A stretch of DNA of 34,352 nt from an uncultured Burkholderiales bacterium (lineage in GTDB: Bacteria; Pseudomonadota; Gammaproteobacteria; Burkholderiales; Burkholderiaceae_C), in assembly GCA_903906635.1 (NCBI GenBank), contig CAIVLE010000138.1:1-34352 (forward strand), written 5' to 3'. Positions 12,318 through 21,609 of this stretch are shown here, piece after piece (the stretch's first letter is position 1; each line of letters begins with the position of its first letter). A model generated the notes under the pieces. The model did not search any database. It was not told the DNA's origin and was given only the letters and a program-made list of their open reading frames with translations. The translations under genes were made by a program, and so were the position numbers.

Positions 12318-13091
12318 TTAACTCTGCTTTCGGCGAAACACCAAGCGATCAGGCTCAGACACGGCGGCCTCATAGGCATAGCCTTCAAGGTTAAAGCCTT
12401 GCAAAGCCTTGGGCGTTTTCACTTGGTGGGTGACAGCATAACGGGTCATCAAGCCACGCGCACGTTTGGCCAAAAAGCTGATGATTTTGTATTTGCCGCC
12501 TTTGTAGTCTTCAAACACACAGTCGATCACGCGAGCCTTCAAGGCCTTTCGGTCGACCGATTTGAAATATTCTTGTGAGGCCAAGTTCACCACGATGGGC
12601 TCACGCGCACCGTCTAAACGCGTGTTGAGGTATTGGGCAATCTGCGTGCCCCAAAACTTGTACAAGTTGTTGCCTTGGTCATTGGCCAAGGACGTGCCCA
12701 TCTCCAAGCGGTAGGGCTGCATCCAGTCCAGGGGGCGCAAGACGCCATACAGGCCACTCAAAATCGCCACATGCTCTTGGGCCCAGGCCAGGTCTTTGGC
12801 GCTCAAAGTTTTGGCATCCAAACCTTCGTACACATCCCCGTTGAAAGCCAACACCGCTTGCTTGGAGTTCTTGGCCGTGAATTGAGGCGACCAGGCTTGG
12901 TAACGCGCCACATTCAGCGCAGACAAAGCATCGCTCAGGTCCATCAAGCTGGCAATGTCTTGTGGGGACTTTTCCTTCAAGATGTCGATCAACGCCTGAG
13001 ACTGCTTCACAAACAAAGGTTGTGTGTGTGGCACATCACCCGCAGGGGTGTCGTAGTCAAGGGCTTTGGCAGGAGACAGCAAAAAAAGCAT
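12318..13091 (-). CDS. yaaA: YaaA family peroxide stress protein (DUF328)
   Basis: [16 protein letters not shown] start; [23 protein letters not shown]; start moved from 13118 to 13091. Confidence 0.93.
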   Translation of the reverse strand: MLFLLSPAKALDYDTPAGDVPHTQPLFVKQSQALIDILKEKSPQDIASLMDLSDALSALNVARYQAWSPQFTAKNSKQAVLAFNGDVYEGLDAKTLSAKDLAWAQEHVAILSGLYGVLRPLDWMQPYRLEMGTSLANDQGNNLYKFWGTQIAQYLNTRLDGAREPIVVNLASQEYFKSVDRKALKARVIDCVFEDYKGGKYKIISFLAKRARGLMTRYAVTHQVKTPKALQGFNLEGYAYEAAVSEPDRLVFRRKQS

Positions 13092-13150
13092 AGGTCGCTT
13101 AAAGATAAAAGGCGGCAAGAAAAGGCTGGTGTACAGCCTGAATTATGAAG

Positions 13151-13181
13151 GGCCCCACGTCAAAGACCAGACCGTGGGGTC
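13151..13181 (-). terminator. Hairpin downstream of the DUF3501 gene
   Basis: GGCCCCACG / CGTGGGGTC 9-bp stem with one G-T pair and 13-nt loop, about 10 nt past the minus-strand stop; T-run weak. Confidence 0.45.
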
Positions 13182-13191
13182 TTGAACAGAC

Positions 13192-13782
13192 TCAGTGCAA
13201 ATCAGCGACCAAGGAGGCCAGGGTGTTGGGCGCCACCGCAGTCTGTGCGGTGCAATGGACGTGGTCGCACCCCAGGCAGACTGGTGCCCCTGACTTGACT
13301 GCCGCACGCATGTCTGGCGTGAGCTCAAAGCGCACAAAGTGCACCGCTGACGTTTGGGTGTCATTCTCTCGGTCGAGGTCTTCGTCAGCAATGGCGTACA
13401 CACGCCCATGGCCCTCCAGGGCAACATACACACGGTCCTCCACGCCAATCAACTTCGCCAGTGCAGCCTCGCGCTCTTGGGGATTGGGATAGGCCAGCAT
13501 CAAGGTGCCCTTCCAGTGGGTGCCGGTAGGCACCAAGGGTCGGTAGGCTTCGATCTCTTGCGCAATGCCTTCTTCTTCAAACACTTTTTCAGTGCGCAAC
13601 ATTTCTTGAATTTGGTAGCGGATGGTGGCTTCACTTTCAAACTGCACATACACATGCTCGCTCAGCGCCACGCTGCGCAACTGTCGCAGCGCACGCATCT
13701 CGTGTTGGTGCTCTTTGCGCCACTTGGCATAGGCCTCCAAGGTCATGAGGCTGTCTGCTGTGATGTACCCGGTGGTTCGCAT
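13192..13782 (-). CDS. DUF3501 family protein
   Basis: RQLRSVALSEHVYVQFESEATIRYQIQEMLRTEKVFEEEGIAQEIEAYRPLVPTGTHWKGT; adjacent to rubrerythrin. Confidence 0.9.
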   Translation of the reverse strand: MRTTGYITADSLMTLEAYAKWRKEHQHEMRALRQLRSVALSEHVYVQFESEATIRYQIQEMLRTEKVFEEEGIAQEIEAYRPLVPTGTHWKGTLMLAYPNPQEREAALAKLIGVEDRVYVALEGHGRVYAIADEDLDRENDTQTSAVHFVRFELTPDMRAAVKSGAPVCLGCDHVHCTAQTAVAPNTLASLVADLH

Positions 13783-13788
13783 GGCAGC

Positions 13789-14211
13789 TCAATCCACCAA
13801 ATCGGACAAGGCTTTTTGGTAACGGTTGGCGTGCGAGCGTTCGGCCTTGGCCAAAATTTCAAACCAATCCGCAATGTCGTCAAAACCTTCATCGCGCGCA
13901 GTCTTGGCCATGCCTGGGTACATGTCGGTGTATTCGTACATTTCTCCGGCCACGGCCGCCGCCAAGTTTTGGCGCGTGGTGCCAATGGGCAAGCCGGTGG
14001 TGGGGTCACCGGACTGCTCCAAAAACTCCAAATGCCCCAGGGCGTGTCCGGTTTCCCCTTTGGCGGTAGAGCGAAACAATGCCGCGATATCCATCTGCCC
14101 TTCCACATCCGCCTTGTTGGCAAAGTACATGTAGCGTCGGTTGGCCTGTGATTCACCCGAAAACGCTTGTTTGAGGCATTCCTCGGTGCGAGAACCTTTG
14201 AGTACGGGCAT
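13789..14211 (-). CDS. Rubrerythrin family protein
   Basis: [89 protein letters not shown]; no C-terminal rubredoxin domain; start MPVLKG at 14211. Confidence 0.93.
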   Translation of the reverse strand: MPVLKGSRTEECLKQAFSGESQANRRYMYFANKADVEGQMDIAALFRSTAKGETGHALGHLEFLEQSGDPTTGLPIGTTRQNLAAAVAGEMYEYTDMYPGMAKTARDEGFDDIADWFEILAKAERSHANRYQKALSDLVD

Positions 14212-14352
14212 AAAAACTTCCTTGAAATGAACACAACAACTCGACGCTGAGGTCGCCACGTGTCAAAGCCTAACGTGGTTTGGACCCGCCCCTGTGGCGT
14301 GGGCCGCCACCCCCCCGCTAGGTAGAATGAGCACCTGGTTATTTTCCGTCTC

Positions 14353-14380
14353 AAACGGCCGCTTTTTGCGTGCCGTTTTT
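14353..14380 (+). terminator. Intrinsic-terminator-like hairpin immediately upstream of valS
   Basis: AAACGGC-CGC-TTTTT-GCG-T-GCCGTTT stem (10 bp with one bulge) followed by further T residues; about 20 nt before the valS ATG. Confidence 0.5.
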
Positions 14381-14400
14381 CATTTCTCAAAGCCGTGTCC

Positions 14401-17400
14401 ATGAGCAACTTGCCTACCCCCAAAGCCGCACAACCTGGCCTTGACAGTCTGTCCAAATCGTTCGAGCCCGCAGCGCTGGAAGCCCATTGGGGCCCGGAAT
14501 GGGAGAGACGCGGTTATGGCGTAGCGGGCTTTCGTGGCACACAAACACCTCAGACCAATGCCCCTGCATTTGCGATCCAACTGCCGCCCCCCAATGTGAC
14601 GGGCACTTTGCACATGGGACACGCCTTCAACCAAACCATCATGGACAGCCTCACGCGCTACCACCGCATGATGGGTTTCAATACGGCTTGGATTCCAGGC
14701 ACTGACCATGCAGGCATTGCCACCCAAATCGTGGTGGAGCGCCAACTCCAAGCCCAAGGCATCAGTCGCCACGACATGGGCCCTACCCCTGCCGAAGCAC
14801 GCAAAAACCTTGTCTCCAAAGTGTGGGAATGGAAAGAGCAATCGGGCAGCACCATCACCCGCCAAATGCGCCGCATGGGCGACAGCGTGGACTGGAGTCG
14901 TGAGTACTTCACCATGGACCCCAAGCTGTCCCAAACAGTGACCGAGACCTTTGTGAAGTTGTACCAGCAAGGGCTGATCTACCGGGGCAAGCGCTTGGTC
15001 AATTGGGACCCCGTGCTACAAAGCGCGGTCTCTGACCTTGAAGTCGAGAGCGAAGAGGAAGAAGGCTCGCTGTGGCACATCCGCTATGACTTTGCCGACG
15101 GCCCACAACGCATCAACTCAGAAAGCGTGCAAGGCTTGGTGGTGGCCACCACCCGCCCCGAAACCCTCTTGGGCGACGTGGCTGTGATGGTTCACCCCGA
15201 AGATGAGCGCTACCAGGCCCTGATCGGCAAGCAAGTGAAACTGCCTTTGTGCGAGCGCACCATCCCCGTCATCGCCGACAGCTATGTGGACAAGGCCTTT
15301 GGCACAGGCGTGGTCAAGGTCACGCCGGCGCACGACCCTAACGACTATGCCGTGGGTCAACGCCACAAGCTGGAGATGATTTGCGTGCTCAACCTCGACG
15401 CCACGATCAACGACCACGCGCCCGAAAAATACCGTGGTCTAGACCGCTTTGAGGCACGCAAGGCGGTGGTCGCCGACCTCCAAGCCGCGGGTCACTTGGT
15501 GGAGGTGAAAAAACACAAACTCATGGTGCCGCGTTGCGCGCGCACCGGCCAAGTGATCGAACCCATGCTCACCGACCAGTGGTTTGTCGCCATGAACCAA
15601 GTGGGCAAGGGCGACGCCACGGGCAAGAGCATCACCCAAAAAGCCATCGATGCAGTGCAGTCGGGCGAAGTCAAATTCGTGCCTGAGAACTGGATCAACA
15701 CCTACAACCAATGGATGAACAACATCCAAGACTGGTGCATCAGCCGCCAGCTGTGGTGGGGCCATCAAATTCCGGCTTGGTACGACGAGAACGGCAAGGT
15801 GTATGTGGCCCTCAACGAGGCCCAAGCCCAAGCCCAAGCCCCTGGCAAAACCCTCAAGCGCGATGAAGATGTGCTCGACACCTGGTATTCATCCGCCCTG
15901 GTGCCCTTCTCCACGTTGGGCTGGGCAGCTGGCGAGGAGGGCCTGGGTGCTGGGGGCAGCGATTTGGCAAGCCAAGCGAAGACGGACCAGAGCGGCTCGG
16001 CGACGACTGCAAGCGCCACCGCTGCCAGCCAAAGCACCAACGACCTCGACCTGTACCTGCCCTCCAGCGTACTGGTCACGGGCTACGACATCATCTTCTT
16101 TTGGGTCGCCCGCATGATCATGATGACCACCCACTTCACCGGTCGCGTCCCCTTCAAACACGTCTACATCCACGGCCTGGTGCTCGACGCCCAAGGCAAA
16201 AAAATGAGCAAGTCCGAAGGCAATGTGCTCGACCCGGTGGATTTGATCGACGGCATCTCGCTCGAGCCCTTGCTCGACAAACGCACCCAGGGGCTGCGCA
16301 AACCTGAAACCGCGCCCAAGGTGCGCAAGCAAACTGAAAAAGAATTCCCTGAGGGCATCCCAGCCTACGGCGCCGATGCATTGCGGTTCACCTTTGCAGC
16401 ACTGGCCAGCTTGGGCCGCAGCATCAACTTTGACAGCAAGCGCTGCGAGGGCTACCGCAACTTCTGCAATAAGCTGTGGAACGCCACCCGCTTTGTGTTG
16501 ATGAACTGCGAGGGCCAAGACTGCGGTCTCAAAGAGCACACCAAAGCCGAGTGCGCTGCTCCGGGCGTGGACGGCGCAGGCAACGCCACGGCGGCAGGTC
16601 CGTTCCATGACTACTTGTCATTTAGCCAAGCCGATCGTTGGATCGTGTCTCAAATTCAACGCGCCGAAGCCGAGGTGGCCAAAGGCTTTGCCGAGTACCG
16701 CCTCGACAACGTGGCCAACACCATTTATGACTTTGTCTGGAACGAGTTTTGTGACTGGTACCTCGAAATTGCCAAGGTGCAAATCAACACCGGCAACGAC
16801 GCCCAGCAACGTGGCACCCGCCGCACCTTGATTCGGGTGCTGGAGACCATCTTGCGTTTGGCCCACCCCATCATTCCTTTCATCACCGAAGAGCTATGGC
16901 AAAAGGTGGCGTTGGTAGCAGGCCGACTGCCTGCAGATGCGACTCAAGCATCGGTCAGCATCAGCGCCTACCCAGTGAGTCAGCCCGATCGCATCGACGA
17001 AAAAGCCGAAGCCCATGTGGCGCGCCTCAAATCCTTGGTCGATGCCTGTCGCAATTTGCGAGGCGAGATGAACGTCTCACCAGCCACCCGCATGCCTTTG
17101 TTCGCACTCGCGAGCTCTGGCGAGGATGTGGCCTTCATGCAATCCGCTGCGCCCGTGCTGCAAGCACTGGCCAAACTCAGCGAAGTCAAGGTCTTTGACG
17201 ACCCAGCATCTTGGGCAACAGCCGCACAAGACGCCCCGGTGGCCGTGGTGGGTGAACTGCGCTTGTGCTTGTTCATCGAGATCGATGTGGCGGCAGAAAA
17301 AATTCGTTTGGGCAAAGAGGCCGATCGACTGCAAAAAGAAATCACCAAAGCGCACAGCAAACTCAGCAACGAGGCCTTTGTGGCCAAAGCCCCCCCGGTC

Positions 17401-17487
17401 GTGATCGAGCAAGAGAAAAAACGTGTTGCCGACTTCACGGCCACTTTGGCCAAGGTACAAGATCAGCTTCAACGACTCTCCCAGTAA
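14401..17487 (+). CDS. valS: Valyl-tRNA synthetase
   Basis: [21 protein letters not shown] (HIGH motif), [13 protein letters not shown] (KMSKS), C-terminal coiled coil. Confidence 0.97.
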   Translation: MSNLPTPKAAQPGLDSLSKSFEPAALEAHWGPEWERRGYGVAGFRGTQTPQTNAPAFAIQLPPPNVTGTLHMGHAFNQTIMDSLTRYHRMMGFNTAWIPGTDHAGIATQIVVERQLQAQGISRHDMGPTPAEARKNLVSKVWEWKEQSGSTITRQMRRMGDSVDWSREYFTMDPKLSQTVTETFVKLYQQGLIYRGKRLVNWDPVLQSAVSDLEVESEEEEGSLWHIRYDFADGPQRINSESVQGLVVATTRPETLLGDVAVMVHPEDERYQALIGKQVKLPLCERTIPVIADSYVDKAFGTGVVKVTPAHDPNDYAVGQRHKLEMICVLNLDATINDHAPEKYRGLDRFEARKAVVADLQAAGHLVEVKKHKLMVPRCARTGQVIEPMLTDQWFVAMNQVGKGDATGKSITQKAIDAVQSGEVKFVPENWINTYNQWMNNIQDWCISRQLWWGHQIPAWYDENGKVYVALNEAQAQAQAPGKTLKRDEDVLDTWYSSALVPFSTLGWAAGEEGLGAGGSDLASQAKTDQSGSATTASATAASQSTNDLDLYLPSSVLVTGYDIIFFWVARMIMMTTHFTGRVPFKHVYIHGLVLDAQGKKMSKSEGNVLDPVDLIDGISLEPLLDKRTQGLRKPETAPKVRKQTEKEFPEGIPAYGADALRFTFAALASLGRSINFDSKRCEGYRNFCNKLWNATRFVLMNCEGQDCGLKEHTKAECAAPGVDGAGNATAAGPFHDYLSFSQADRWIVSQIQRAEAEVAKGFAEYRLDNVANTIYDFVWNEFCDWYLEIAKVQINTGNDAQQRGTRRTLIRVLETILRLAHPIIPFITEELWQKVALVAGRLPADATQASVSISAYPVSQPDRIDEKAEAHVARLKSLVDACRNLRGEMNVSPATRMPLFALASSGEDVAFMQSAAPVLQALAKLSEVKVFDDPASWATAAQDAPVAVVGELRLCLFIEIDVAAEKIRLGKEADRLQKEITKAHSKLSNEAFVAKAPPVVIEQEKKRVADFTATLAKVQDQLQRLSQ

Positions 17488-17512
17488 ACTTCTCAAAACA
17501 ACCAAATTCCCC

Positions 17513-18397
17513 ATGAAAACAGCCTTGACCAAAGCCGTGTTCCCCGTTGCGGGCATGGGCACACGTTTCCTACCTGCCACCAAAGCCAGCCCCAAAGAAA
17601 TGCTGCCCGTGGTGGACAAGCCTTTGATCCAGTACGCGGTGGAAGAGGCCTATGAGGCTGGGATTCGAGAAATGATTTTTGTCACCGGTCGCAGCAAGCG
17701 CGCCATCGAAGACCATTTCGACACCGCGTATGAATTGGAAACCGAACTCGAAGCCGCTGGCAAGCATGCCCTGCTTGAGATGGTGCGCAGCGTTCAACCC
17801 AGTGACATGCAATGCGTCTACGTGCGCCAAGCACGTGCCTTGGGTCTGGGCCATGCCGTGCTGTGTGCAGAGCACCTGGTGGGGGATGAACCATTTGCGG
17901 TGCTGCTCGCCGATGACTTGATGCAAGGTCTAGCCGGTGGCCCAGGCGTGTTGAAACAAATGGCCCAGGTGTTTGCCAGCACCCAGTCCTCGGTGCTGGC
18001 TGTGCAAGAAGTGCCCCTCGAACATGTGCACCGCTACGGCATCGTGGCCGGTCACGACATCGGGCAAGGCTTGGTGGATGTGCAACAGATGGTCGAAAAA
18101 CCCAAGGCCGAGCTGGCCCCCTCACGCCTGGCCGTGGCAGGGCGCTACATCCTGACCCCGGCTGTGTTTGAACGCATCCGCGCGGGCGGACGCGGTGTGC
18201 AAGGTGAGATTCAACTCACCGATGGCATTGCTGGTTTGTTGGCCAGCGAGAAAGTCTTGGCGTTCTCCTACGACGGCAAGCGCTATGACTGTGGCAGCAA
18301 ACAAGGCTTCTTACAGGCCTCGGTCGAGTTGGCTTTGCAGCACCCCGAAGTGGGCGGCGAGTTCCGCGCCTACCTCCAGCAGCTCAACGTCGCTTGA
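17513..18397 (+). CDS. galU: UTP--glucose-1-phosphate uridylyltransferase
   Basis: [41 protein letters not shown]; start corrected to 17513. Confidence 0.95.
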   Translation: MKTALTKAVFPVAGMGTRFLPATKASPKEMLPVVDKPLIQYAVEEAYEAGIREMIFVTGRSKRAIEDHFDTAYELETELEAAGKHALLEMVRSVQPSDMQCVYVRQARALGLGHAVLCAEHLVGDEPFAVLLADDLMQGLAGGPGVLKQMAQVFASTQSSVLAVQEVPLEHVHRYGIVAGHDIGQGLVDVQQMVEKPKAELAPSRLAVAGRYILTPAVFERIRAGGRGVQGEIQLTDGIAGLLASEKVLAFSYDGKRYDCGSKQGFLQASVELALQHPEVGGEFRAYLQQLNVA

Positions 18398-18611
18398 GCA
18401 CGTGAATGAAGTCCTCTCCGGAGGTCTCCTGAGACACGAGTTCATTGCCCGTTTGCTTGGCAAATGCCGCAAAGTCGCGCATCGATCCGGGGTCGGTAGA
18501 TGCAACACGCAGCAACTCCCCAGTTTGCATGGTGGTCAAGGCCTTTTTGGCTTTGAGGATCGGCAAAGGGCAATTCAGGCCACGGGTGTCGAGTTCTTGG
18601 TCAATCTGCAT
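18384..18611 (-). CDS. TusA family sulfurtransferase-like protein
   Basis: [19 protein letters not shown] CPxP motif. Confidence 0.93.
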   Translation of the reverse strand: MQIDQELDTRGLNCPLPILKAKKALTTMQTGELLRVASTDPGSMRDFAAFAKQTGNELVSQETSGEDFIHVLKRR

Positions 18612-18617
18612 CTCAGG

Positions 18618-19160
18618 TCAATCTAGGTTGAGTTTTTCTCGTTCGGCCCACTCCATGAAGCGGGGCTCAATGCCTTGGCTGCGCTGCCAATCGGCCATCG
18701 CGTAACCGGTACCCGCTGGCCAACAAATCACATCTTCGGGGCGGTAAAGCTTGTACTCTACCAACTCTGGGGACAAGGCAATGTCGCCGTGCGCCAGCGC
18801 ATGGTAGGCAATGATGACTTGGTTCATGCGCTGAAAGTCATACACCCCAACCAAGCTCAAGGCGTGGGTTTGTAAGTTCGTTTCTTCGGCAATCTCACGG
18901 CGAATCCCGTCTTCGGGCGATTCACCCGCCTCCATGAATCCGGTGATCAAGGCAAAGCGTCGGCCCGTCCACGCCGCATTGCGCGCCAGCAAAATTTGCC
19001 CCTGGTATTGCACGATGGCCGCCAACACGGGGGTCGGATTGTTCCAGTGCGTCCAGTCACAGGCCGTGCAACGCAAGCGTTCGGTGAGTCCGCCATCTTC
19101 TTGCTTGGCAATCAAGCTCAGGGGCGTGGCGCAACTGGGGCAAAAACGAAACGCGCTCAT
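18618..19160 (-). CDS. NUDIX hydrolase with N-terminal zinc ribbon (NudC-like)
   Basis: FCPSC...CTAC zinc ribbon; GFMEAGESPEDGIRREIAEET NUDIX box. Confidence 0.92.
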   Translation of the reverse strand: MSAFRFCPSCATPLSLIAKQEDGGLTERLRCTACDWTHWNNPTPVLAAIVQYQGQILLARNAAWTGRRFALITGFMEAGESPEDGIRREIAEETNLQTHALSLVGVYDFQRMNQVIIAYHALAHGDIALSPELVEYKLYRPEDVICWPAGTGYAMADWQRSQGIEPRFMEWAEREKLNLD

Positions 19161-20071
19161 GCGGGGAACACTCCGGTGGAGAGGTAACGGTCACCCCGGT
19201 CGCACACGATGAACACAATGGTCGCGTTGTCCACACGCTGTGAGATTTGCTGCGCCACCCAACACGCGCCGGCCGCTGAGATGCCCGCAAAAATGCCCTC
19301 CTCGCGCGCCATGCGTCGGCACATCTCCTCAGCATCGTCTTGGCTCACATAGACCAATTCATCCACATGGCTGGGGTCGTAAATTTTAGGCAAGTACTCT
19401 TGCGGCCACTTGCGGATGCCCGGAATGCGCGAGCCCTCGCTGGGCTGTGCGCCGATGATGCGCACGTTTGGATTTTGGGTTTTTAAATAGCGCGACACGC
19501 CGGTGATGGTGCCCGTGGTACCCATGGCGCTGACAAAGTGGGTCACACGGCCCTGGGTGTCTTGCCAAATTTCTGGGCCCGTGGTTTCAAAGTGGATGCG
19601 TGGGTTGTCGTCGTTGCCAAACTGGTCAAGCACCCGCCCTTTGCCTTCGCGCTGCATGCGCTCGGCCAAGTCACGGGCGTACTCCATGCCGCCGCTCTTG
19701 GGCGTCAAAATCAACTCAGCACCAAATGCTTTCATGGTTTGAGCACGCTCGATCGACAAGTCCTCGGGCATGATCAACACCATGCGGTAGCCCTTGATGG
19801 CCGCAGCCATGGCCAAGGCGATGCCGGTATTGCCCGAGGTGGCCTCAATCAAGGTGTCGCCGGGCTGAATGTCGCCGCGCTCTTGCGCACGCTGAATCAT
19901 GGACAGGGCAGGGCGATCTTTGACCGAACCCGCAGGGTTGTTGCCTTCAAGCTTGCCCAAAATCACATTGCCGCGTCGCGCGTTGTCAGCAGCACCAATT
20001 CGTTGCAAAGCCACCAACGGCGTTTTGCCAATTGCGGCTTCGATCGTGGGATACAAGTTTTTTTCGTTCAT
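19157..20071 (-). CDS. cysM: Cysteine synthase B
   Basis: IEAAIGKTPLVALQRI, LEGNNPAGSVKDRPALSMI, EATSGNTGIALAM; start at 20071 or 20089, not the track start 20197. Confidence 0.94.
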   Translation of the reverse strand: MNEKNLYPTIEAAIGKTPLVALQRIGAADNARRGNVILGKLEGNNPAGSVKDRPALSMIQRAQERGDIQPGDTLIEATSGNTGIALAMAAAIKGYRMVLIMPEDLSIERAQTMKAFGAELILTPKSGGMEYARDLAERMQREGKGRVLDQFGNDDNPRIHFETTGPEIWQDTQGRVTHFVSAMGTTGTITGVSRYLKTQNPNVRIIGAQPSEGSRIPGIRKWPQEYLPKIYDPSHVDELVYVSQDDAEEMCRRMAREEGIFAGISAAGACWVAQQISQRVDNATIVFIVCDRGDRYLSTGVFPA

Positions 20072-20111
20072 AGGCTTGGACTGTGCCATAATATTGGTCG
20101 TTCTCTCCAGT

Positions 20112-20196
20112 GCCCGGGTGGTGAAATTGGTAGACGCAGGGGACTCAAAATCCCCCGCCGCAAGGCGTGCCGGTTCGATTCCGGCCCCGGGCACCA
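20112..20196 (+). tRNA. tRNA-Leu(CAA)
   Basis: GCCCGGG...CCCGGGC-ACCA acceptor, anticodon stem GGGGA/TCCCC with loop CTCAAAA, variable arm, GGTTCGATTCC T-arm, encoded CCA. Confidence 0.95.
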
Positions 20197-20248
20197 CTGG
20201 TTAACGTAGCATAGGCTCAACAGCCCTTTCGCTTTCAGAGAAACTCCC

Positions 20249-21499
20249 ATGAATGACGACGAAGACGAGTTCCCCGATTTCGTAGTTGGTAGCGGAACAG
20301 AGCACCGTGTGGCTGTCTCCGAAGTCACTGGCAATGCCAAAAACCCCAAAAATGTGGTGGTGTCTCACCCCGAAGAAGCCGCCGAGCGCAAATCAGGCCC
20401 TCAACACGTCAACGACGAATCCAAAGCCAGCAAACCCTTGCAGGGCGGCGACGCAGGGATCAACAACCCCGACAAACGCTTGGCCGATGGCACACCAGAC
20501 GCCAACGTTCAACACCTTGCCAAGCAAGCCCTTGCGGCCAACCTCCAAGCGGCTCCAAGTGGCCCAAGCGCTGCTGCCAATGTGCAAAGCGTCCACACAG
20601 ATGCGCCGGCCATCAACCGTCAAGCCGTGGCGGCCTCTGCGCCCACAGGGCCCAATACCCAGTCCATTGGCAGCGATGCCATCAACGACAACCGCCAAGC
20701 CCTCCACACGCCCGCCACCCCTGCAGCCAACGTGCAAAGCCTCGCCACGGATGTGGCAGCGAACAACCGCCAAGCCTTGCCGCCATCAGCCCCCACGGCG
20801 CCAAACATCCAGGCCAACGCTGGCGATGCCGCAGACAAGAACCGTCAAACGCTCCAAACCACACCTGCGACTGCACCCAATGTGCAAAGCATTCCAAGTG
20901 ATGAAGCCGCGGCCCGACGCCAAGCCATCCCCACGGATCAGGCCTCAGACAACCGTCAAGCCCTGGGCAGCCCTAACACGCCGTCCAATCATCAACCGGT
21001 GTTGACTGCCAGCGGTCGCCCCAACGTGCAAGACATTCCCACCCTGGTCATTGACCCGAACTTGCAATCGGTCAACTCCGCTGCACCGATGGCTGACAAC
21101 CGCCAAGCCATTGGCAGCAGCGATGCAAGCCTCAACCGACAAGCCGCCCCCGAGGACGGGCCAGGCAAGAACCGCCAAGCCACAAGTGCCCAAGCCTTGA
21201 ACGACCACCGTGAAGCCCTGCCATCGGGTTCTGCTGTGCGTTCCAAGGTCGACTTCCCATCGGGCCAGGGCGACTCGGCCAGTCCATCGAACGCCCTTCA
21301 AAACTCAAAACACGACCAAGCAGCAGGTGAGGCCTCTGCGGTCTCGGCTGGCCAAACCCCACCACTCACAGCTGCCGAACAAGAAAAGCTCAAGCACGAG
21401 GAAGCATCGGCCCTGTTTCACCGCCGTCTGGTGGGCATCAAACACAACGTCGATGATCTCAACCACCGCCTCACCGACTTTGAACAGAAATCACTTTGA
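20249..21499 (+). CDS. Hypothetical N-x-Q tandem-repeat protein (416 aa)
   Basis: Clean ORF after tRNA-Leu; acidic N-terminus MNDDEDEFPDF; about 20 N-x-Q units at 12/13-residue spacing; C-terminal helical EQEKLKHEEASALFHRRLVGIKHNVDDLNHRLTDFEQKSL. Confidence 0.85.
   Translation: MNDDEDEFPDFVVGSGTEHRVAVSEVTGNAKNPKNVVVSHPEEAAERKSGPQHVNDESKASKPLQGGDAGINNPDKRLADGTPDANVQHLAKQALAANLQAAPSGPSAAANVQSVHTDAPAINRQAVAASAPTGPNTQSIGSDAINDNRQALHTPATPAANVQSLATDVAANNRQALPPSAPTAPNIQANAGDAADKNRQTLQTTPATAPNVQSIPSDEAAARRQAIPTDQASDNRQALGSPNTPSNHQPVLTASGRPNVQDIPTLVIDPNLQSVNSAAPMADNRQAIGSSDASLNRQAAPEDGPGKNRQATSAQALNDHREALPSGSAVRSKVDFPSGQGDSASPSNALQNSKHDQAAGEASAVSAGQTPPLTAAEQEKLKHEEASALFHRRLVGIKHNVDDLNHRLTDFEQKSL
20504..21220 (+). 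repeat. Coding tandem repeat, 12/13-aa units (75-bp double unit in the first part)
   Basis: Asn (or aligned Arg/His) at residues 86, 98, 111, 123, 136, 148, 161, 173, 186, 198, 211, 223, 235, 247, 259, 271, 284, 296, 308, 320. Confidence 0.9.
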
Positions 21500-21609
21500 G
21501 CACACCTGAGTGTCTGGGGTGTCTCACGTGTCGCAGTTTTTTCAAAATTCACACTTTGCCCTCATTACGATAGAGGTTGACACCTAGACCCCCATTGCCA
21601 GGAGCCCCC

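Noticed and set aside
20072-20197. N-terminal extension of cysM (MVPGAGIEPARLAAGDFESPASTNFTTR...)
   Set aside because: This is the reverse translation of the tRNA-Leu gene, a classic annotation artefact.
20504-21220. The 75-bp repeats as a CRISPR array
   Set aside because: Repeats lie in one open frame, are divergent at DNA level, and there are no spacer-like unique segments or cas genes.
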